A stretch of DNA of 64,000 bases from JAYPHU01 sp964611435 (GTDB lineage Bacteria > Pseudomonadota > Alphaproteobacteria > Rhodospirillales > UBA2165): positions 62,001-126,000 of the forward strand of contig CAZSXT010000006.1 in the NCBI GenBank assembly GCA_964611435.1, read 5' to 3'. This document shows, piece after piece, positions 19,014 to 28,429 of this stretch. Made by a program: the position numbers and the translations under genes. The notes below the pieces were generated by a model, which saw only the letters and a program-made list of their open reading frames with translations, ran no database searches and was not told the origin of the DNA. Positions within the stretch are counted from its first letter, which is position 1. Every line of letters starts with the position of its first letter.

Positions 19014-21428
19014 TTAGTGCTTCACCAGCCCTGAACGCTCGTCATCATCGTCAACCGAACCGGCCGAGACATCGGCCGCCGCCTCTTCCTCCTCATCCCA
19101 TTCGATGGGGACGAGCGGGCTGACCAAAGCATGCTCCAGCACCTCTTCGACGCTGGTCACCGGAACGATTTCCACGGCGCGTTTCAGGTTGTCCGGAATT
19201 TCCGCCAAGTCCTTTTCATTGTCCTTGGGCACCAGAACTTTCTTGATCCCGCCCCGCATCGCGGCGAGGAGTTTTTCCTTCAAGCCGCCGATGGGCAGGA
19301 CGCGGCCCCGCAGGGTGACTTCGCCGGTCATGGCGATGTCCTTGCGGACCGCGATACCGGTCAGAACCGAGACAATGGAGGTGACCATGCCGACACCGGC
19401 GGACGGGCCGTCTTTCGGCGTCGCGCCTTCCGGGACGTGAACGTGGATATCGCGCTTGTCGAATAGCGTCGGCTTAACACCAAACGCCACGGAACGCGAC
19501 TGCACAAAAGACTTCGCCGCCTGGATGGATTCCTGCATGACGTCGCCCAGTTTGCCGGTAATGGTCATCTTGCCCTTACCCGGCAGCATCACGGCTTCGA
19601 TGGTCAGAATTTCGCCACCGACTTCGGTCCAGGCCAGACCATTGGTGACGCCGACGATATCTTCCGCCTCAACCTCACCGAACCGGTATTTGCGCACGCC
19701 AGTGAACTTCTCCAGGTTGCGGCGGGTCACGTTGACCTTTTCCAACCCTTCCATCAGGATTTCCTTGGTCGCCTTACGGGTCAGATTGGCGAGTTCCCGC
19801 TCCAGATTACGGACGCCGGCTTCCCGCGTGTAATAACGAATAAGATCGCGTAACGCCTGGTCGGAGATTGACCATTCATCTTTCTTCAGACCATGGGCTT
19901 CCATCTGTTTGTCGATTAGGTGGCGGCGCGCGATTTCGACCTTCTCATCCTCGGTGTAGCCGGGGATGCGAATGATCTCCATCCGGTCCAGCAGTGGACC
20001 TGGAATACGCAGCGTGTTCGCCGTGGTGACAAACATGACATCCGACAAATCGTAATCCACTTCCAGATAATGATCCTGGAACGTGTCGTTTTGCTCGGGA
20101 TCCAGGACCTCGAGAAGCGCCGAGGCCGGATCGCCCCGCCAGTCGGAGCCCATCTTGTCGATTTCATCCAACAGGAAGAACGGGTTCGAGGTCTTGGCCT
20201 TCTTCATGCCCTGCAGAATTTTACCCGGCATCGAACCGATATAGGTCCGGCGGTGGCCGCGAATTTCGGATTCGTCCCGGACCCCGCCCAGCGACATCCG
20301 CACGAAATTACGTCCGGTCGCCCGGGCGATGGACTTACCCAACGAGGTTTTACCCACACCCGGAGGGCCCACGAGGCACAAGATCGGGCCTTTCAGCTTC
20401 TTCGTGCGCTGCTGTACGGCCAGGTATTCGAGAATACGCTCCTTAACCTTCTCCAACCCATAGTGATCCGCATCCAGAATTTTCTCGGCCTGCTTGATGT
20501 CTTTGTTCACCCTGCTGCGCTTCTTCCACGGAATGTTCAGCATCCAGTCCAGATAGTTCCGGACCACCGTGGCTTCGGCCGACATCGGGCTCATGTTACG
20601 AAGCTTCTTCAATTCGGCGACAGATTTTTCACGCGCTTCCTTGGTCAGCTTGGTCTTGGCGATTTTTTCCTCAAGTTCCTGGGTCTCGTCCTTGCCTTCG
20701 TCGGTTTCACCCAGCTCCTTCTGGATCGCCTTCAACTGTTCGTTCAGATAATACTCGCGCTGGGTTTTCTCCATCTGGCGTTTGACCCGGCTGCGGATTT
20801 TCTTCTCGACCTGCAGAACACCGATTTCGCCTTCCATAAAGGAGATCACCCGCTCCATCCGCTCGGAGATAGAGTCGACTTCGAGCAATTCCTGCTTCTC
20901 GGAGATCTTCAGCGCCAAGTGGGACGCAACCGTATCGGCCAGCTTGCCAAATTCATCAATTTGATTAACAGAAACAAGCGCTTCCGGTGGAATCTTCTTA
21001 TTCAACTTGATGTATTGTTCGAACTGCGTGACCACAGAGCGGGAGAGCGCCTCAAGCTCTTCTTCCTCGCCTTCCCGTTCCGGCATGATGTCCGCATAAG
21101 CTTCGAAGAAATCATCATTGTCGGTATAGCGGATGACGCGGGCACGCTCCCCACCCTCGACCAAGACCTTCACCGTGCCGTCCGGCAGCTTGAGCAGTTG
21201 CAGGACAGTCGAAACCGTACCGACGGTATAAATCTCTTCCTTGGCGGGGTCGTCATCAGCCGCGTTCTTCTGGGCGATCAGAAGAATTTGCTTGTCGTCC
21301 TTCATCACGTCTTCCAAGGCGCGCACGGATTTTTCACGGCCGACGAAAAGCGGCACAATCATGTGCGGAAAGACCACGATGTCGCGCAGGGGAAGGACGG
21401 GATAAACTTTTCCGGCGGAAGGCTCCAA
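19014..21428 (-). CDS. lon: ATP-dependent protease Lon
   Basis: Hexameric cytoplasmic AAA+ serine protease that removes damaged and regulatory proteins. The 804-residue protein has the N-terminal substrate domain (about 1-300), Walker A GPPGVGKT at 354-361, Walker B FFLLDEIDKMG near 417-427, and the protease domain with Ser676 in PKDGPSAG and Lys719 in GGLKEKLL as the catalytic dyad. Its start is TTG at 21428: AGGAGA lies seven bases upstream and no in-frame ATG is nearby. The C-terminal tail after the protease domain is acidic. It lies between clpX and hup, the normal alphaproteobacterial order. Confidence 0.97.
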   Translation of the reverse strand: MEPSAGKVYPVLPLRDIVVFPHMIVPLFVGREKSVRALEDVMKDDKQILLIAQKNAADDDPAKEEIYTVGTVSTVLQLLKLPDGTVKVLVEGGERARVIRYTDNDDFFEAYADIMPEREGEEEELEALSRSVVTQFEQYIKLNKKIPPEALVSVNQIDEFGKLADTVASHLALKISEKQELLEVDSISERMERVISFMEGEIGVLQVEKKIRSRVKRQMEKTQREYYLNEQLKAIQKELGETDEGKDETQELEEKIAKTKLTKEAREKSVAELKKLRNMSPMSAEATVVRNYLDWMLNIPWKKRSRVNKDIKQAEKILDADHYGLEKVKERILEYLAVQQRTKKLKGPILCLVGPPGVGKTSLGKSIARATGRNFVRMSLGGVRDESEIRGHRRTYIGSMPGKILQGMKKAKTSNPFFLLDEIDKMGSDWRGDPASALLEVLDPEQNDTFQDHYLEVDYDLSDVMFVTTANTLRIPGPLLDRMEIIRIPGYTEDEKVEIARRHLIDKQMEAHGLKKDEWSISDQALRDLIRYYTREAGVRNLERELANLTRKATKEILMEGLEKVNVTRRNLEKFTGVRKYRFGEVEAEDIVGVTNGLAWTEVGGEILTIEAVMLPGKGKMTITGKLGDVMQESIQAAKSFVQSRSVAFGVKPTLFDKRDIHVHVPEGATPKDGPSAGVGMVTSIVSVLTGIAVRKDIAMTGEVTLRGRVLPIGGLKEKLLAAMRGGIKKVLVPKDNEKDLAEIPDNLKRAVEIVPVTSVEEVLEHALVSPLVPIEWDEEEEAAADVSAGSVDDDDERSGLVKH

Positions 21429-21479
21429 TTCTGATCTCCTAAATACGCAGACCCAATCTTTAGGTCTTTATTGTTTTGT

Positions 21480-21502
21480 TTCCGCGGGCCAGCCCGCGGG
21501 AA
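21480..21502. other. GC-rich stem-loop between clpX and lon
   Basis: TTCCGCGGGC and GCCCGCGGGAA form a near-perfect hairpin with a two-base loop and one bulged C. It lies between the clpX stop and the lon start. There is no T run on either side, so it may be a clpX transcript end, an RNA-stabilising structure, or part of the lon leader. Confidence 0.5.
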
Positions 21503-21522
21503 CAAATTTGATCTTTAATACA

Positions 21523-21549
21523 GTTATGTTCACCGCCACTTTAATCAAG
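21523..21549 (-). promoter_or_regulatory. Candidate heat-shock (sigma-32) promoter of lon
   Basis: On the minus strand CTTG (21549-21546) is followed after 17 bases by CATAACT. This partly fits the alphaproteobacterial sigma-32 pattern CTTG-N17/18-CYTATNT and lies about 95 bases upstream of the lon start. lon is a heat-shock gene in many bacteria, but the -10 part matches only in part. Confidence 0.3.
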
Positions 21550-21578
21550 TAGCTACAAACATTTATTATTCGGGCATT

Positions 21579-22847
21579 CTAGGCGCTCGTATCCAGGTCA
21601 TCACGCCGGTCGGCATAAATATAGAGAGGACGCGCACCTTCTTGCGCAACTTCCCGGTTGATCACCACTTCTTCGACGCCGTCCAGATCAGGCAATTCGA
21701 ACATAGTATCCAACAGAATGTCTTCCATGATGGACCGCAGCCCCCGGGCCCCGGTCTTGCGCTCAACCGCCTTCTTGGCCACCGCTTGCAGCGCCGTATC
21801 CAAGAATTTGAGCTTCACATCTTCCATCTCGAACAGACGCTGATACTGCTTCACCAGCGCGTTCTTTGGCGAAGTCAGGATTGTGATCAACGCATCCTCA
21901 TCCAGGTCGTTCAGGGTAGCGATCACCGGCAGCCGGCCGACAAATTCTGGAATGAGGCCAAATTTCAACAGATCTTCCGGCTCCACGTCTTGCAGGATTT
22001 CACCGGTGAGCCGCTCATCCGGGCCGCGTACATCGGCGCCAAAGCCCATGGAAGAGCCTCGCCCGCGGGCCGAGATAATCTTCTGCAGGCCGGCAAACGC
22101 ACCGCCGCAAATAAACAGAATATTGGTCGTATCCACCTGCAGGAATTCCTGCTGCGGATGCTTGCGCCCGCCTTGCGGCGGCACAGATGCGACCGTGCCT
22201 TCCATAATTTTCAGCAGCGCTTGCTGCACGCCTTCGCCCGACACATCGCGGGTGATCGACGGATTGTCGGACTTGCGGGAAATTTTATCGACCTCGTCGA
22301 TATAAACGATGCCGCGCTGCGCCCGCTCCACATTGTAGTCGGCCGCCTGCAACAGTTTGAGAATAATATTCTCCACGTCTTCGCCGACGTAACCGGCCTC
22401 GGTCAGAGTGGTCGCATCGGCCATGGTGAACGGCACATCGAGAATGCGCGCCAGGGTCTGGGCCAGCAACGTCTTGCCGCAGCCCGTCGGGCCGACCAGC
22501 AGGATGTTGGACTTGGCCAGTTCCACATCATTGTTCTTGGTGCTGTGGCTCAGACGTTTGTAGTGATTATGCACGGCGACCGAGAGGACCCGTTTGGCGT
22601 AATCCTGGCCGATCACATAGTCGTCCAGAACCTCACAAATTTCTTTTGGGGCCGGAACGCCGTCGCCGGATTTGACGATCTGGGTCTTGTTCTCTTCACG
22701 GATGATATCCATGCAGAGCTCGACACACTCATCGCAAATAAACACGGTCGGTCCCGCAATAAGCTTTCGGACCTCGTGCTGGCTTTTGCCGCAGAATGAA
22801 CAATAAAGCGTATTCTTTGAATCGCCGTTGCCGGTGGACTTACTCAT
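21579..22847 (-). CDS. clpX: ClpXP protease ATP-binding subunit ClpX
   Basis: AAA+ unfoldase that feeds substrates to ClpP. The N-terminal zinc-binding domain has cysteines 16, 19, 38 and 41; Walker A GPTGCGKT is at 119-126; Walker B YIDEVDKI follows; and the GYVGEDVEN and RGSSMGFG pore-loop regions are present. At 422 residues it has the standard length. The gene follows clpP after about 90 bases, in which a possible sigma-70 promoter is seen, and precedes lon. Confidence 0.97.
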   Translation of the reverse strand: MSKSTGNGDSKNTLYCSFCGKSQHEVRKLIAGPTVFICDECVELCMDIIREENKTQIVKSGDGVPAPKEICEVLDDYVIGQDYAKRVLSVAVHNHYKRLSHSTKNNDVELAKSNILLVGPTGCGKTLLAQTLARILDVPFTMADATTLTEAGYVGEDVENIILKLLQAADYNVERAQRGIVYIDEVDKISRKSDNPSITRDVSGEGVQQALLKIMEGTVASVPPQGGRKHPQQEFLQVDTTNILFICGGAFAGLQKIISARGRGSSMGFGADVRGPDERLTGEILQDVEPEDLLKFGLIPEFVGRLPVIATLNDLDEDALITILTSPKNALVKQYQRLFEMEDVKLKFLDTALQAVAKKAVERKTGARGLRSIMEDILLDTMFELPDLDGVEEVVINREVAQEGARPLYIYADRRDDLDTSA

Positions 22848-22874
22848 GAACCCTCCAACACAAAGCTCAGCGGC

Positions 22875-22904
22875 ATACTAGCCCCAGACTTAAACTACAC
22901 TCAA
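22875..22904 (-). promoter_or_regulatory. Candidate promoter of clpX
   Basis: On the minus strand TTGAGT (22904-22899) and TAGTAT (22880-22875) are spaced by 18 bases, 28 bases upstream of the clpX ATG. This would allow clpX to be expressed separately from clpP. The match is moderate and unsupported by other evidence. Confidence 0.35.
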
Positions 22905-22937
22905 ACACAAATAAGGGCCCGAAAAACCGCCAAACCC

Positions 22938-23618
22938 TTATTCGCCGTCACCGCCGCTATCGCCGGATCCGGTCTGGTCCCCCGAGTCGTCCTCTCCGTC
23001 CAGGTCTTCGGGCCGCTTCAACACAACCTCGTCAATCAGGCCAAAATCCTTGGCCTCTTCCGGCGTCATATATTTATCGCGTTCCAACGCCTGTTCGACT
23101 TTTTCCAATTCCTGGCCCGTATGCTCCACATAAATATTATTCAACCGTTGCCGCAGGGCCAAAATTTCGCGCGCCTGAATCTCGATATCGGTCGCCTGTC
23201 CCTGTGCGCCGCCGGACGGCTGGTGAACCATGATCCGAGAATTGGGCAGCGCGTACCGCTTTCCTTTTTGTCCCGCCGCCAACAAGAGCGACCCCATCGA
23301 CGCCGCCTGTCCGATACAAACCGTCGATACGCCCGGCCGGATATATTGCATCGTGTCATAAATCGCGAGACCGGAAGTCACGATACCCCCGGGAGAGTTA
23401 ATGTAGAATGAAATATCCTTCTTGGGATTTTCCGATTCCAAAAACAGCAACTGGGCACAAATCAAACTGGACACATGGTCCTCGATCGGACCGGTGACAA
23501 AGATGATCCGCTCCTTCAGCAGGCGCGAATAAATGTCATAGGCGCGCTCCCCACGATTGGTGGTTTCCACCACCATCGGCACAAGCGCGTTATTAAAAAT
23601 TTCTATGGGATCGCTCAT
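22938..23618 (-). CDS. clpP: ATP-dependent Clp protease proteolytic subunit
   Basis: Serine protease subunit forming the tetradecameric chamber of ClpXP. The catalytic triad is Ser107 (GQAASMGS), His132 (MVHQPSGG) and Asp181 (ERDKYMT), each ten residues beyond the E. coli positions. The 226-residue protein ends in an acidic glycine/serine/aspartate tail of about 20 residues that lies outside the core fold. It is between tig and clpX, in the conserved tig-clpP-clpX-lon order. Confidence 0.97.
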   Translation of the reverse strand: MSDPIEIFNNALVPMVVETTNRGERAYDIYSRLLKERIIFVTGPIEDHVSSLICAQLLFLESENPKKDISFYINSPGGIVTSGLAIYDTMQYIRPGVSTVCIGQAASMGSLLLAAGQKGKRYALPNSRIMVHQPSGGAQGQATDIEIQAREILALRQRLNNIYVEHTGQELEKVEQALERDKYMTPEEAKDFGLIDEVVLKRPEDLDGEDDSGDQTGSGDSGGDGE

Positions 23619-23710
23619 TATATTCTATCTGGTTGGTTTTTCCCGTAATTCAACTGCCTACGCGACGCTTTGGGCCCTGGTCAAGCACCCTTTTGGCGCG
23701 CAAGCCGACG

Positions 23711-25153
23711 CTACTTCTTAGCCGTGGATTTCTTGGCTTTTCCCTTGGCCGAGGCTTTCTTCTTGGCGCTGGACTTCTTCTTTTTTTCGCCGGAATCGCC
23801 ACTTTCGCTTGATTTTGCGGCTGATTCGGTGGCCTCCGCCATCAACTCCTCGATGCTGACATCTTTGTCGGTGACATCCGCCAGTTCGACAATAAAGTCG
23901 ATGACCTTGTCTTCGAGGACCGGCGATTGCAGCGACTGCATGGCTTCAGGATTGTTCTTGAAGTATTCCAGGACTTCTTTTTCCTGGCCCGGGTGCCGCT
24001 GTGCCTCTTGCATCAGCGCCCGGTTCAGTTCTTCCGGCGACACCGTGATCTCGTTGACCCGGCCAATCTCGGCCAGCAACAGTCCTAAGCGGACGCGGCG
24101 CTCGGCGATTTCCCTGTATTCTTTCTGAAGTTCCTCATCGGACTTATCCTGATCGTCGGCGTCAACCTGATCAGGATGATGTTCCCGCTGATGGGTAAAT
24201 TGCTCCCAAATTGCGTCGAATTCACTTTGGATCATGCCCTGTGGCAGCTCGAACTTGTGTTCATTATCCAGGAGGTCGAGGAGATCCCGCTTCAGCCGCA
24301 TCTTGGTGAAGGCCCCCATTTCCATCTCTTGGGCCTCTTTCACCTGACGCTTCAGGTCCTCGACGCTTTCCGCCCCCATGGACTTGGCGAGCTCGTCATT
24401 GATTTCCGCCGGGATAGATTCATGAATTTCGTTGAGGGTCACTTCGAACACGGCCTCCTTGCCGGCCAAGGTCTCCGTATAGTTCTCCGGGAACGTGACA
24501 CTCACATCGAACTTATCGCCGGCATCGTGCCCGACGATCTGTTCCTCGAAACCGGGGATAAACGCACCGGAACCCAGTTCCAGGGAGTATCCGTCCGCCT
24601 TGCCGCCGGCGAATTCCTCGCCGTCCACCCGGCCAACAAAGTCAATGATCGCCACATCGCCGGTGGCGATTTTGCGTGCTTCGGTAATCGGCTTGGATTC
24701 TTTTCGGCTGTTGGCCATTTGCTCGATAGCGCCGTCGATCTGCTCGTCCGTCGCAGGAACTTTGAAGCGTTCAAGCTTTAGTTTGCCGAAGTCGGCCAAG
24801 CTAATCTCCGGAAAGATTTCCAGCTCGATCGTGTATTCCAGATCGGCGCCTTCTTCGAATTTCTCGATTTCAATTTTCGGCTGGGATACCGGACGGAAAT
24901 CCTTGTCCGCCAAGGCCGACTGGCTGCTTTCGTTGACCGTCGCTTCAAGCACCTCGCCCATGACCGCATTGCCATAGGTCTTGCGCAACAGGCTAACCGG
25001 CACCTTACCGGGACGAAAGCCCGGCATCCGCGCCGTGCGGGCGACTTCGGTTAACCGGGTCGTAACCCGTTCCTCGATATCAGCGGCGGGGACAACAACC
25101 TTGTAGCCCCGTTTCAATCCTTCGTTCGTCGTTTCAGTTACCTGAGCGGCCAT
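23711..25153 (-). CDS. tig: Trigger factor (ribosome-associated chaperone)
   Basis: Peptidyl-prolyl isomerase and chaperone that binds at the ribosome exit. The N-terminal ribosome-binding domain contains the signature MPGFRPGKVPVSLLRKTYG (near residue 44); a central FKBP-like domain follows (about 160-245, GDVAIIDFVGRVDGEEFAGG region); then the helical C-terminal domain. The 480-residue protein ends in a lysine/serine/alanine-rich, disordered tail of about 40 residues, as often seen in alphaproteobacteria. It heads the tig-clpP-clpX-lon block. Confidence 0.96.
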   Translation of the reverse strand: MAAQVTETTNEGLKRGYKVVVPAADIEERVTTRLTEVARTARMPGFRPGKVPVSLLRKTYGNAVMGEVLEATVNESSQSALADKDFRPVSQPKIEIEKFEEGADLEYTIELEIFPEISLADFGKLKLERFKVPATDEQIDGAIEQMANSRKESKPITEARKIATGDVAIIDFVGRVDGEEFAGGKADGYSLELGSGAFIPGFEEQIVGHDAGDKFDVSVTFPENYTETLAGKEAVFEVTLNEIHESIPAEINDELAKSMGAESVEDLKRQVKEAQEMEMGAFTKMRLKRDLLDLLDNEHKFELPQGMIQSEFDAIWEQFTHQREHHPDQVDADDQDKSDEELQKEYREIAERRVRLGLLLAEIGRVNEITVSPEELNRALMQEAQRHPGQEKEVLEYFKNNPEAMQSLQSPVLEDKVIDFIVELADVTDKDVSIEELMAEATESAAKSSESGDSGEKKKKSSAKKKASAKGKAKKSTAKK

Positions 25154-25236
25154 TGCGTAATTCCCGTGCGTTCCTGTTCGTGACGTAAAAATTCAAATTT
25201 AATGAGTACTAAACCCTGTGGCGGATACATCGAAAT

Positions 25237-25323
25237 TGGTGCGGGTGAAGGGACTTGAACCCCCACTTTCCGAAGAAAACAAGGACCTAAACCTTGCGCG
25301 TCTACCAGTTCCGCCACACCCGC
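25237..25323 (-). tRNA. tRNA-Leu (TAG)
   Basis: An 87-base class II tRNA on the minus strand: acceptor GCGGGTG/CACCCGC, anticodon stem CAAGG/CCTTG around loop TTTAGGT (anticodon TAG), a long variable arm, and T arm GGGGGTTCAAGTCCC. The terminal CCA is encoded. It lies just upstream of tig. Confidence 0.95.
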
Positions 25324-25365
25324 AACACAACCTACCGGATGCGGTCATCCGCGCCGGAGCGCGCC

Positions 25366-25393
25366 ACTCTATAAAAAAAGCGACCGCTGTCAA
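25366..25393 (-). promoter_or_regulatory. Candidate promoter of tRNA-Leu
   Basis: On the minus strand a consensus -35 box TTGACA (25393-25388) is followed after 16 bases by TAGAGT (25371-25366), about 43 bases upstream of the tRNA 5' end. The spacer contains a run of seven T. It may also serve tig further downstream. Confidence 0.45.
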
Positions 25394-25436
25394 TCTGAAC
25401 CTCTGGAAATTCGCGGAATTCTTGGGACCCGAGGTT

Positions 25437-26861
25437 TTACACCTTCAACAAGGATTTTACCTTATTCGACGTGCTCACCTCCTGACCGCTCCGGTAGGAT
25501 TCATGATTGCCGTCGATATCTTCCAAAAGATACCGGTAGTTGACCATCAAACCGGCCGATTGCTGTAGTCCCTTGGAAGACGTGTCCGCCTCCCAATTAA
25601 TCTGTTCAACACGCGCGCCATTGTTCAGGTGGAAATGTGCGACAGAGTCCAGCGCCGTCCCGCCGCCCCACTTTTCGACGCAGATATATCGAGCCGCGAG
25701 CTTCAGCAGCGGCTCTTGCAAGGCTTCTGATTTCTCGGCATTTCCGTACCAGCCGGCCTCGAAAAGCAGATGCCTGATCGCTTCTGCCGCGGTGTCTTTC
25801 ATGGCAAGACCGGTCAAGGCGGAGCGCTGTTCATCGGACAGGAACTCCAAGGTCCTCTCGTCATCCAACGCGGATTTCAGCCAGCGGCAAAAACCGGGGA
25901 TCGGCGACAGGGTCGAATACCGTTTTAGGCCGCGAAGTTCACCCGACAGGCTATCCACCACACGCTTGATCAGAAAGTTGCCGAAGTTGATGCCGCTGAG
26001 GCCCTGCTGCGCACTGGAGATGGAATAAAAGATCGCGCTGTCGGCGTCTGTTACATCGACGATCGGCGCATCCTCGTCCAACAACTCCTGAATGTTGGTC
26101 GAGATACCCTCCGTCAGCGCCACCCAAACGAAAATCAACGGCTCCTCCGGCATGCGGGGATGAAAAAAAGCGAAACACCGGCGGTCGGACGCCAGCCGGT
26201 TCTTTAAGTCGTCCCAGCTTTTGATTTCATGGACGGCTTCGTAGGCAAAAAGCTTTTCCAGCAAAGCCGCCGGCGCATCCCAGGTGATCTGCTTGAGTTC
26301 CAGAAACCCGACATCGAACCAGGACGACAAAAGTGCTTTGAGGTCGGTCTCGACGGACTGCAAGACAGGATCGTCCTTGACCCATTGAGTTAGGTCCGCG
26401 CGAAGATCGACCAGAAACTTTACGCCCTCGGGCAACGCATTGAATTGGGTCAGCAACCGCACACGCGCCGCTTCCAATGATTTCTTCAGCGACTGCTCGG
26501 CATTTTGACGGGCTACCGGATCGGTCGCCGACTGCAACTCCTTGACGGCCGCATCGACGGCCTCATGATCCGTATCGAATTCCGTCGCCATGACTTGAAG
26601 GAAACGTTTTCGCCCTTCTTCGTTCAGACCCAGATACGCATGGCCCAAGGCGGCGGCCCGGGTGCGTGCGGAAACTTCACCGCCTCGGCCGTCCAGACAG
26701 GCCTGCATGTGTTTAAGCAAACGGTCCCGATCACCGTCGTCCAGTTCCGGCGACAGGACGATTTCGGTGAATTCGTCCTCGTCAGACCCGATCCGGCTCC
26801 AGACGCCTCGAAGGTTACGGATTGCGCGATCCCAGAAACCACTATTTTTTTGTTCATTCAT
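25437..26861 (-). CDS. Malonyl-CoA decarboxylase
   Basis: Converts malonyl-CoA to acetyl-CoA and CO2 in the cytoplasm. The 474-residue protein shows the N-terminal helical domain (about 1-170) and the acetyltransferase-fold catalytic domain with AYEAVHEIKSWDDLKNRL, DRRCFAFFHPRMPEEPLIFV and the conserved stretch IFYSISSAQQGLSGINFG, where the family's catalytic serine region lies; a conserved histidine is in VAHFHLNNGA. It follows the NAD(P)HX repair gene after 32 bases on the same strand. No malonate transport or malonyl-CoA synthetase gene is nearby, so its source of malonyl-CoA is unclear. Confidence 0.9.
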   Translation of the reverse strand: MNEQKNSGFWDRAIRNLRGVWSRIGSDEDEFTEIVLSPELDDGDRDRLLKHMQACLDGRGGEVSARTRAAALGHAYLGLNEEGRKRFLQVMATEFDTDHEAVDAAVKELQSATDPVARQNAEQSLKKSLEAARVRLLTQFNALPEGVKFLVDLRADLTQWVKDDPVLQSVETDLKALLSSWFDVGFLELKQITWDAPAALLEKLFAYEAVHEIKSWDDLKNRLASDRRCFAFFHPRMPEEPLIFVWVALTEGISTNIQELLDEDAPIVDVTDADSAIFYSISSAQQGLSGINFGNFLIKRVVDSLSGELRGLKRYSTLSPIPGFCRWLKSALDDERTLEFLSDEQRSALTGLAMKDTAAEAIRHLLFEAGWYGNAEKSEALQEPLLKLAARYICVEKWGGGTALDSVAHFHLNNGARVEQINWEADTSSKGLQQSAGLMVNYRYLLEDIDGNHESYRSGQEVSTSNKVKSLLKV

Positions 26862-26893
26862 ACTAATGATTTAGTCATAAAATCAGCTAATCA

Positions 26894-28351
26894 TCACTGA
26901 TTTAACTTGAATATTTCGTGTAGTTGATCCGGCAAATCCTCGGCGATCAGTCCCCGGCCCGCCCGTTGCCCGGCCGCGCCGTGAAACCATGCCCCGGCGG
27001 CGGCGGCCTCGAATGCCGGAACCCCTTGCGCCAGGAATCCCGCAATGATCCCGGCCAGAACATCCCCGGCCCCGGCGGTCGCCAGATCGGCGGGCGCACT
27101 GCTGTTGATCACCGCCCTGCCGTCGGGCGCGGCGATAACCGTATCGAAACCTTTCAGCAGGATGACTGCACCGCTTTGTGCCGCAGAATTTAGACAGTTG
27201 GACAGTTTATCCTGTTGATTCTCAAAGAGCCTTCCGAACTCCCCCGCGTGCGGCGTCATAACGCAGGGGCCCTTGATCCATCGAGCTAGGCTCTCCAAAT
27301 CATCCTCGAAGGCGGTCAATGCATCCGCATCCAATAGTGTCGGCAGACCGCATTTTAGGGCCTCGACCACATGGCGGCGGGTGGCCTGGGTCGCACCCGC
27401 GCCCGGTCCTACCAAAACCGCGCTCCGCTTCTTCTCGTGAAGGAGCGTGCGAATGTCACCATCATCTGGAAGCGCCGTCACCAGATTGCCCGGTGCACCC
27501 GCCTGATAGACCGTAACCGCCGTGGACGGCGCAGCAATGGTCAACATGCCGAGCCCGGTTCGCCGCGCCGCCGCCGCCGACAACCGTGCTGCACCCGTCA
27601 TCTCCCCGCCGCCGATCACGAGCAGGTGTCCGCGCGTGTATTTATGAGCCTCCGGTGAAGGCCGAGGGATGACCTCTCGCCACAGGGCCGGTCCGTTCTC
27701 ATGATTGACTGGATTGAGTTCTTCCAGAACAGAGGCTGGAATGCCGATGTCGGTCACCACTGTCTCACCACAGAGTGATCTTCCAGGCATCAACAGATGC
27801 CCCGGCTTTTTGCGAAAGAACGTGACCGTCAGTGCAGCCTGAGGCGCAATGCCCCTCACCTCGCCGGTGTTGCCGTCGACGCCGCTCGGCGTATCCACGG
27901 CCACGACCGGGACGCCACTGTCATTGATCGCGGCGATCAACTCCGCCGCTGCGCCGTCGATATCCCGGGCAAGCCCTGCCCCGAACAGCGCATCCAGGAC
28001 GAGTTCCGCCCCATCCAAGAGCGCCGGCGTTAACGGCTCACAGTCCCCATCCCAGGCATCAGCGTTCACGGCCGCATCGCCGGTCAATTTTGACTTGTCT
28101 ACTAGTAGTCCAAGGCGCACCGGCCAGTTGAGGCCCTGCAGTAAGCGCGCAACAACAAAGCCGTCGCCGCCATTATTGCCGGGACCGCACAACACCGCCA
28201 CCCGCCGTCGGGTCCAATGCCGGCGAATTTCCCGCACCACCGACACGCCCGCGTTCTCCATCAGCGTCAGGCTCGGCACACCAGCTTCCACGGCCAAGGC
28301 ATCGGCGTTGGACATTTGTTTGACGGTCAGTAACTCCGAACCACTTTTCAT
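26894..28351 (-). CDS. nnr: Bifunctional NAD(P)HX epimerase/dehydratase
   Basis: Repairs hydrated NADH and NADPH. The N-terminal half (about 1-210) is the YjeF_N epimerase domain with GPGNNGGDGFVVARLL and DALFGAGLARD. The C-terminal half (about 220-480) is the ribokinase-like dehydratase domain with GPGAGA, TPHAGEFGRL and GAGDVLAGIIAGFLAQG. The 485-residue fusion is the standard bacterial form. It starts 78 bases from the divergent D-amino-acid dehydrogenase gene. Confidence 0.94.
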   Translation of the reverse strand: MKSGSELLTVKQMSNADALAVEAGVPSLTLMENAGVSVVREIRRHWTRRRVAVLCGPGNNGGDGFVVARLLQGLNWPVRLGLLVDKSKLTGDAAVNADAWDGDCEPLTPALLDGAELVLDALFGAGLARDIDGAAAELIAAINDSGVPVVAVDTPSGVDGNTGEVRGIAPQAALTVTFFRKKPGHLLMPGRSLCGETVVTDIGIPASVLEELNPVNHENGPALWREVIPRPSPEAHKYTRGHLLVIGGGEMTGAARLSAAAARRTGLGMLTIAAPSTAVTVYQAGAPGNLVTALPDDGDIRTLLHEKKRSAVLVGPGAGATQATRRHVVEALKCGLPTLLDADALTAFEDDLESLARWIKGPCVMTPHAGEFGRLFENQQDKLSNCLNSAAQSGAVILLKGFDTVIAAPDGRAVINSSAPADLATAGAGDVLAGIIAGFLAQGVPAFEAAAAGAWFHGAAGQRAGRGLIAEDLPDQLHEIFKLNQ

Positions 28352-28429
28352 CGACTCTCACAGGTCTGGTGATAGTTCCTAAGTACTACTATAGTCCGCC
28401 CCTTGTGGGAGAGAGCAAGGTCTAAACAC

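Noticed and set aside
19920..21434. 504-codon plus-strand frame
   Set aside because: Exact complement of lon, which has all catalytic residues.
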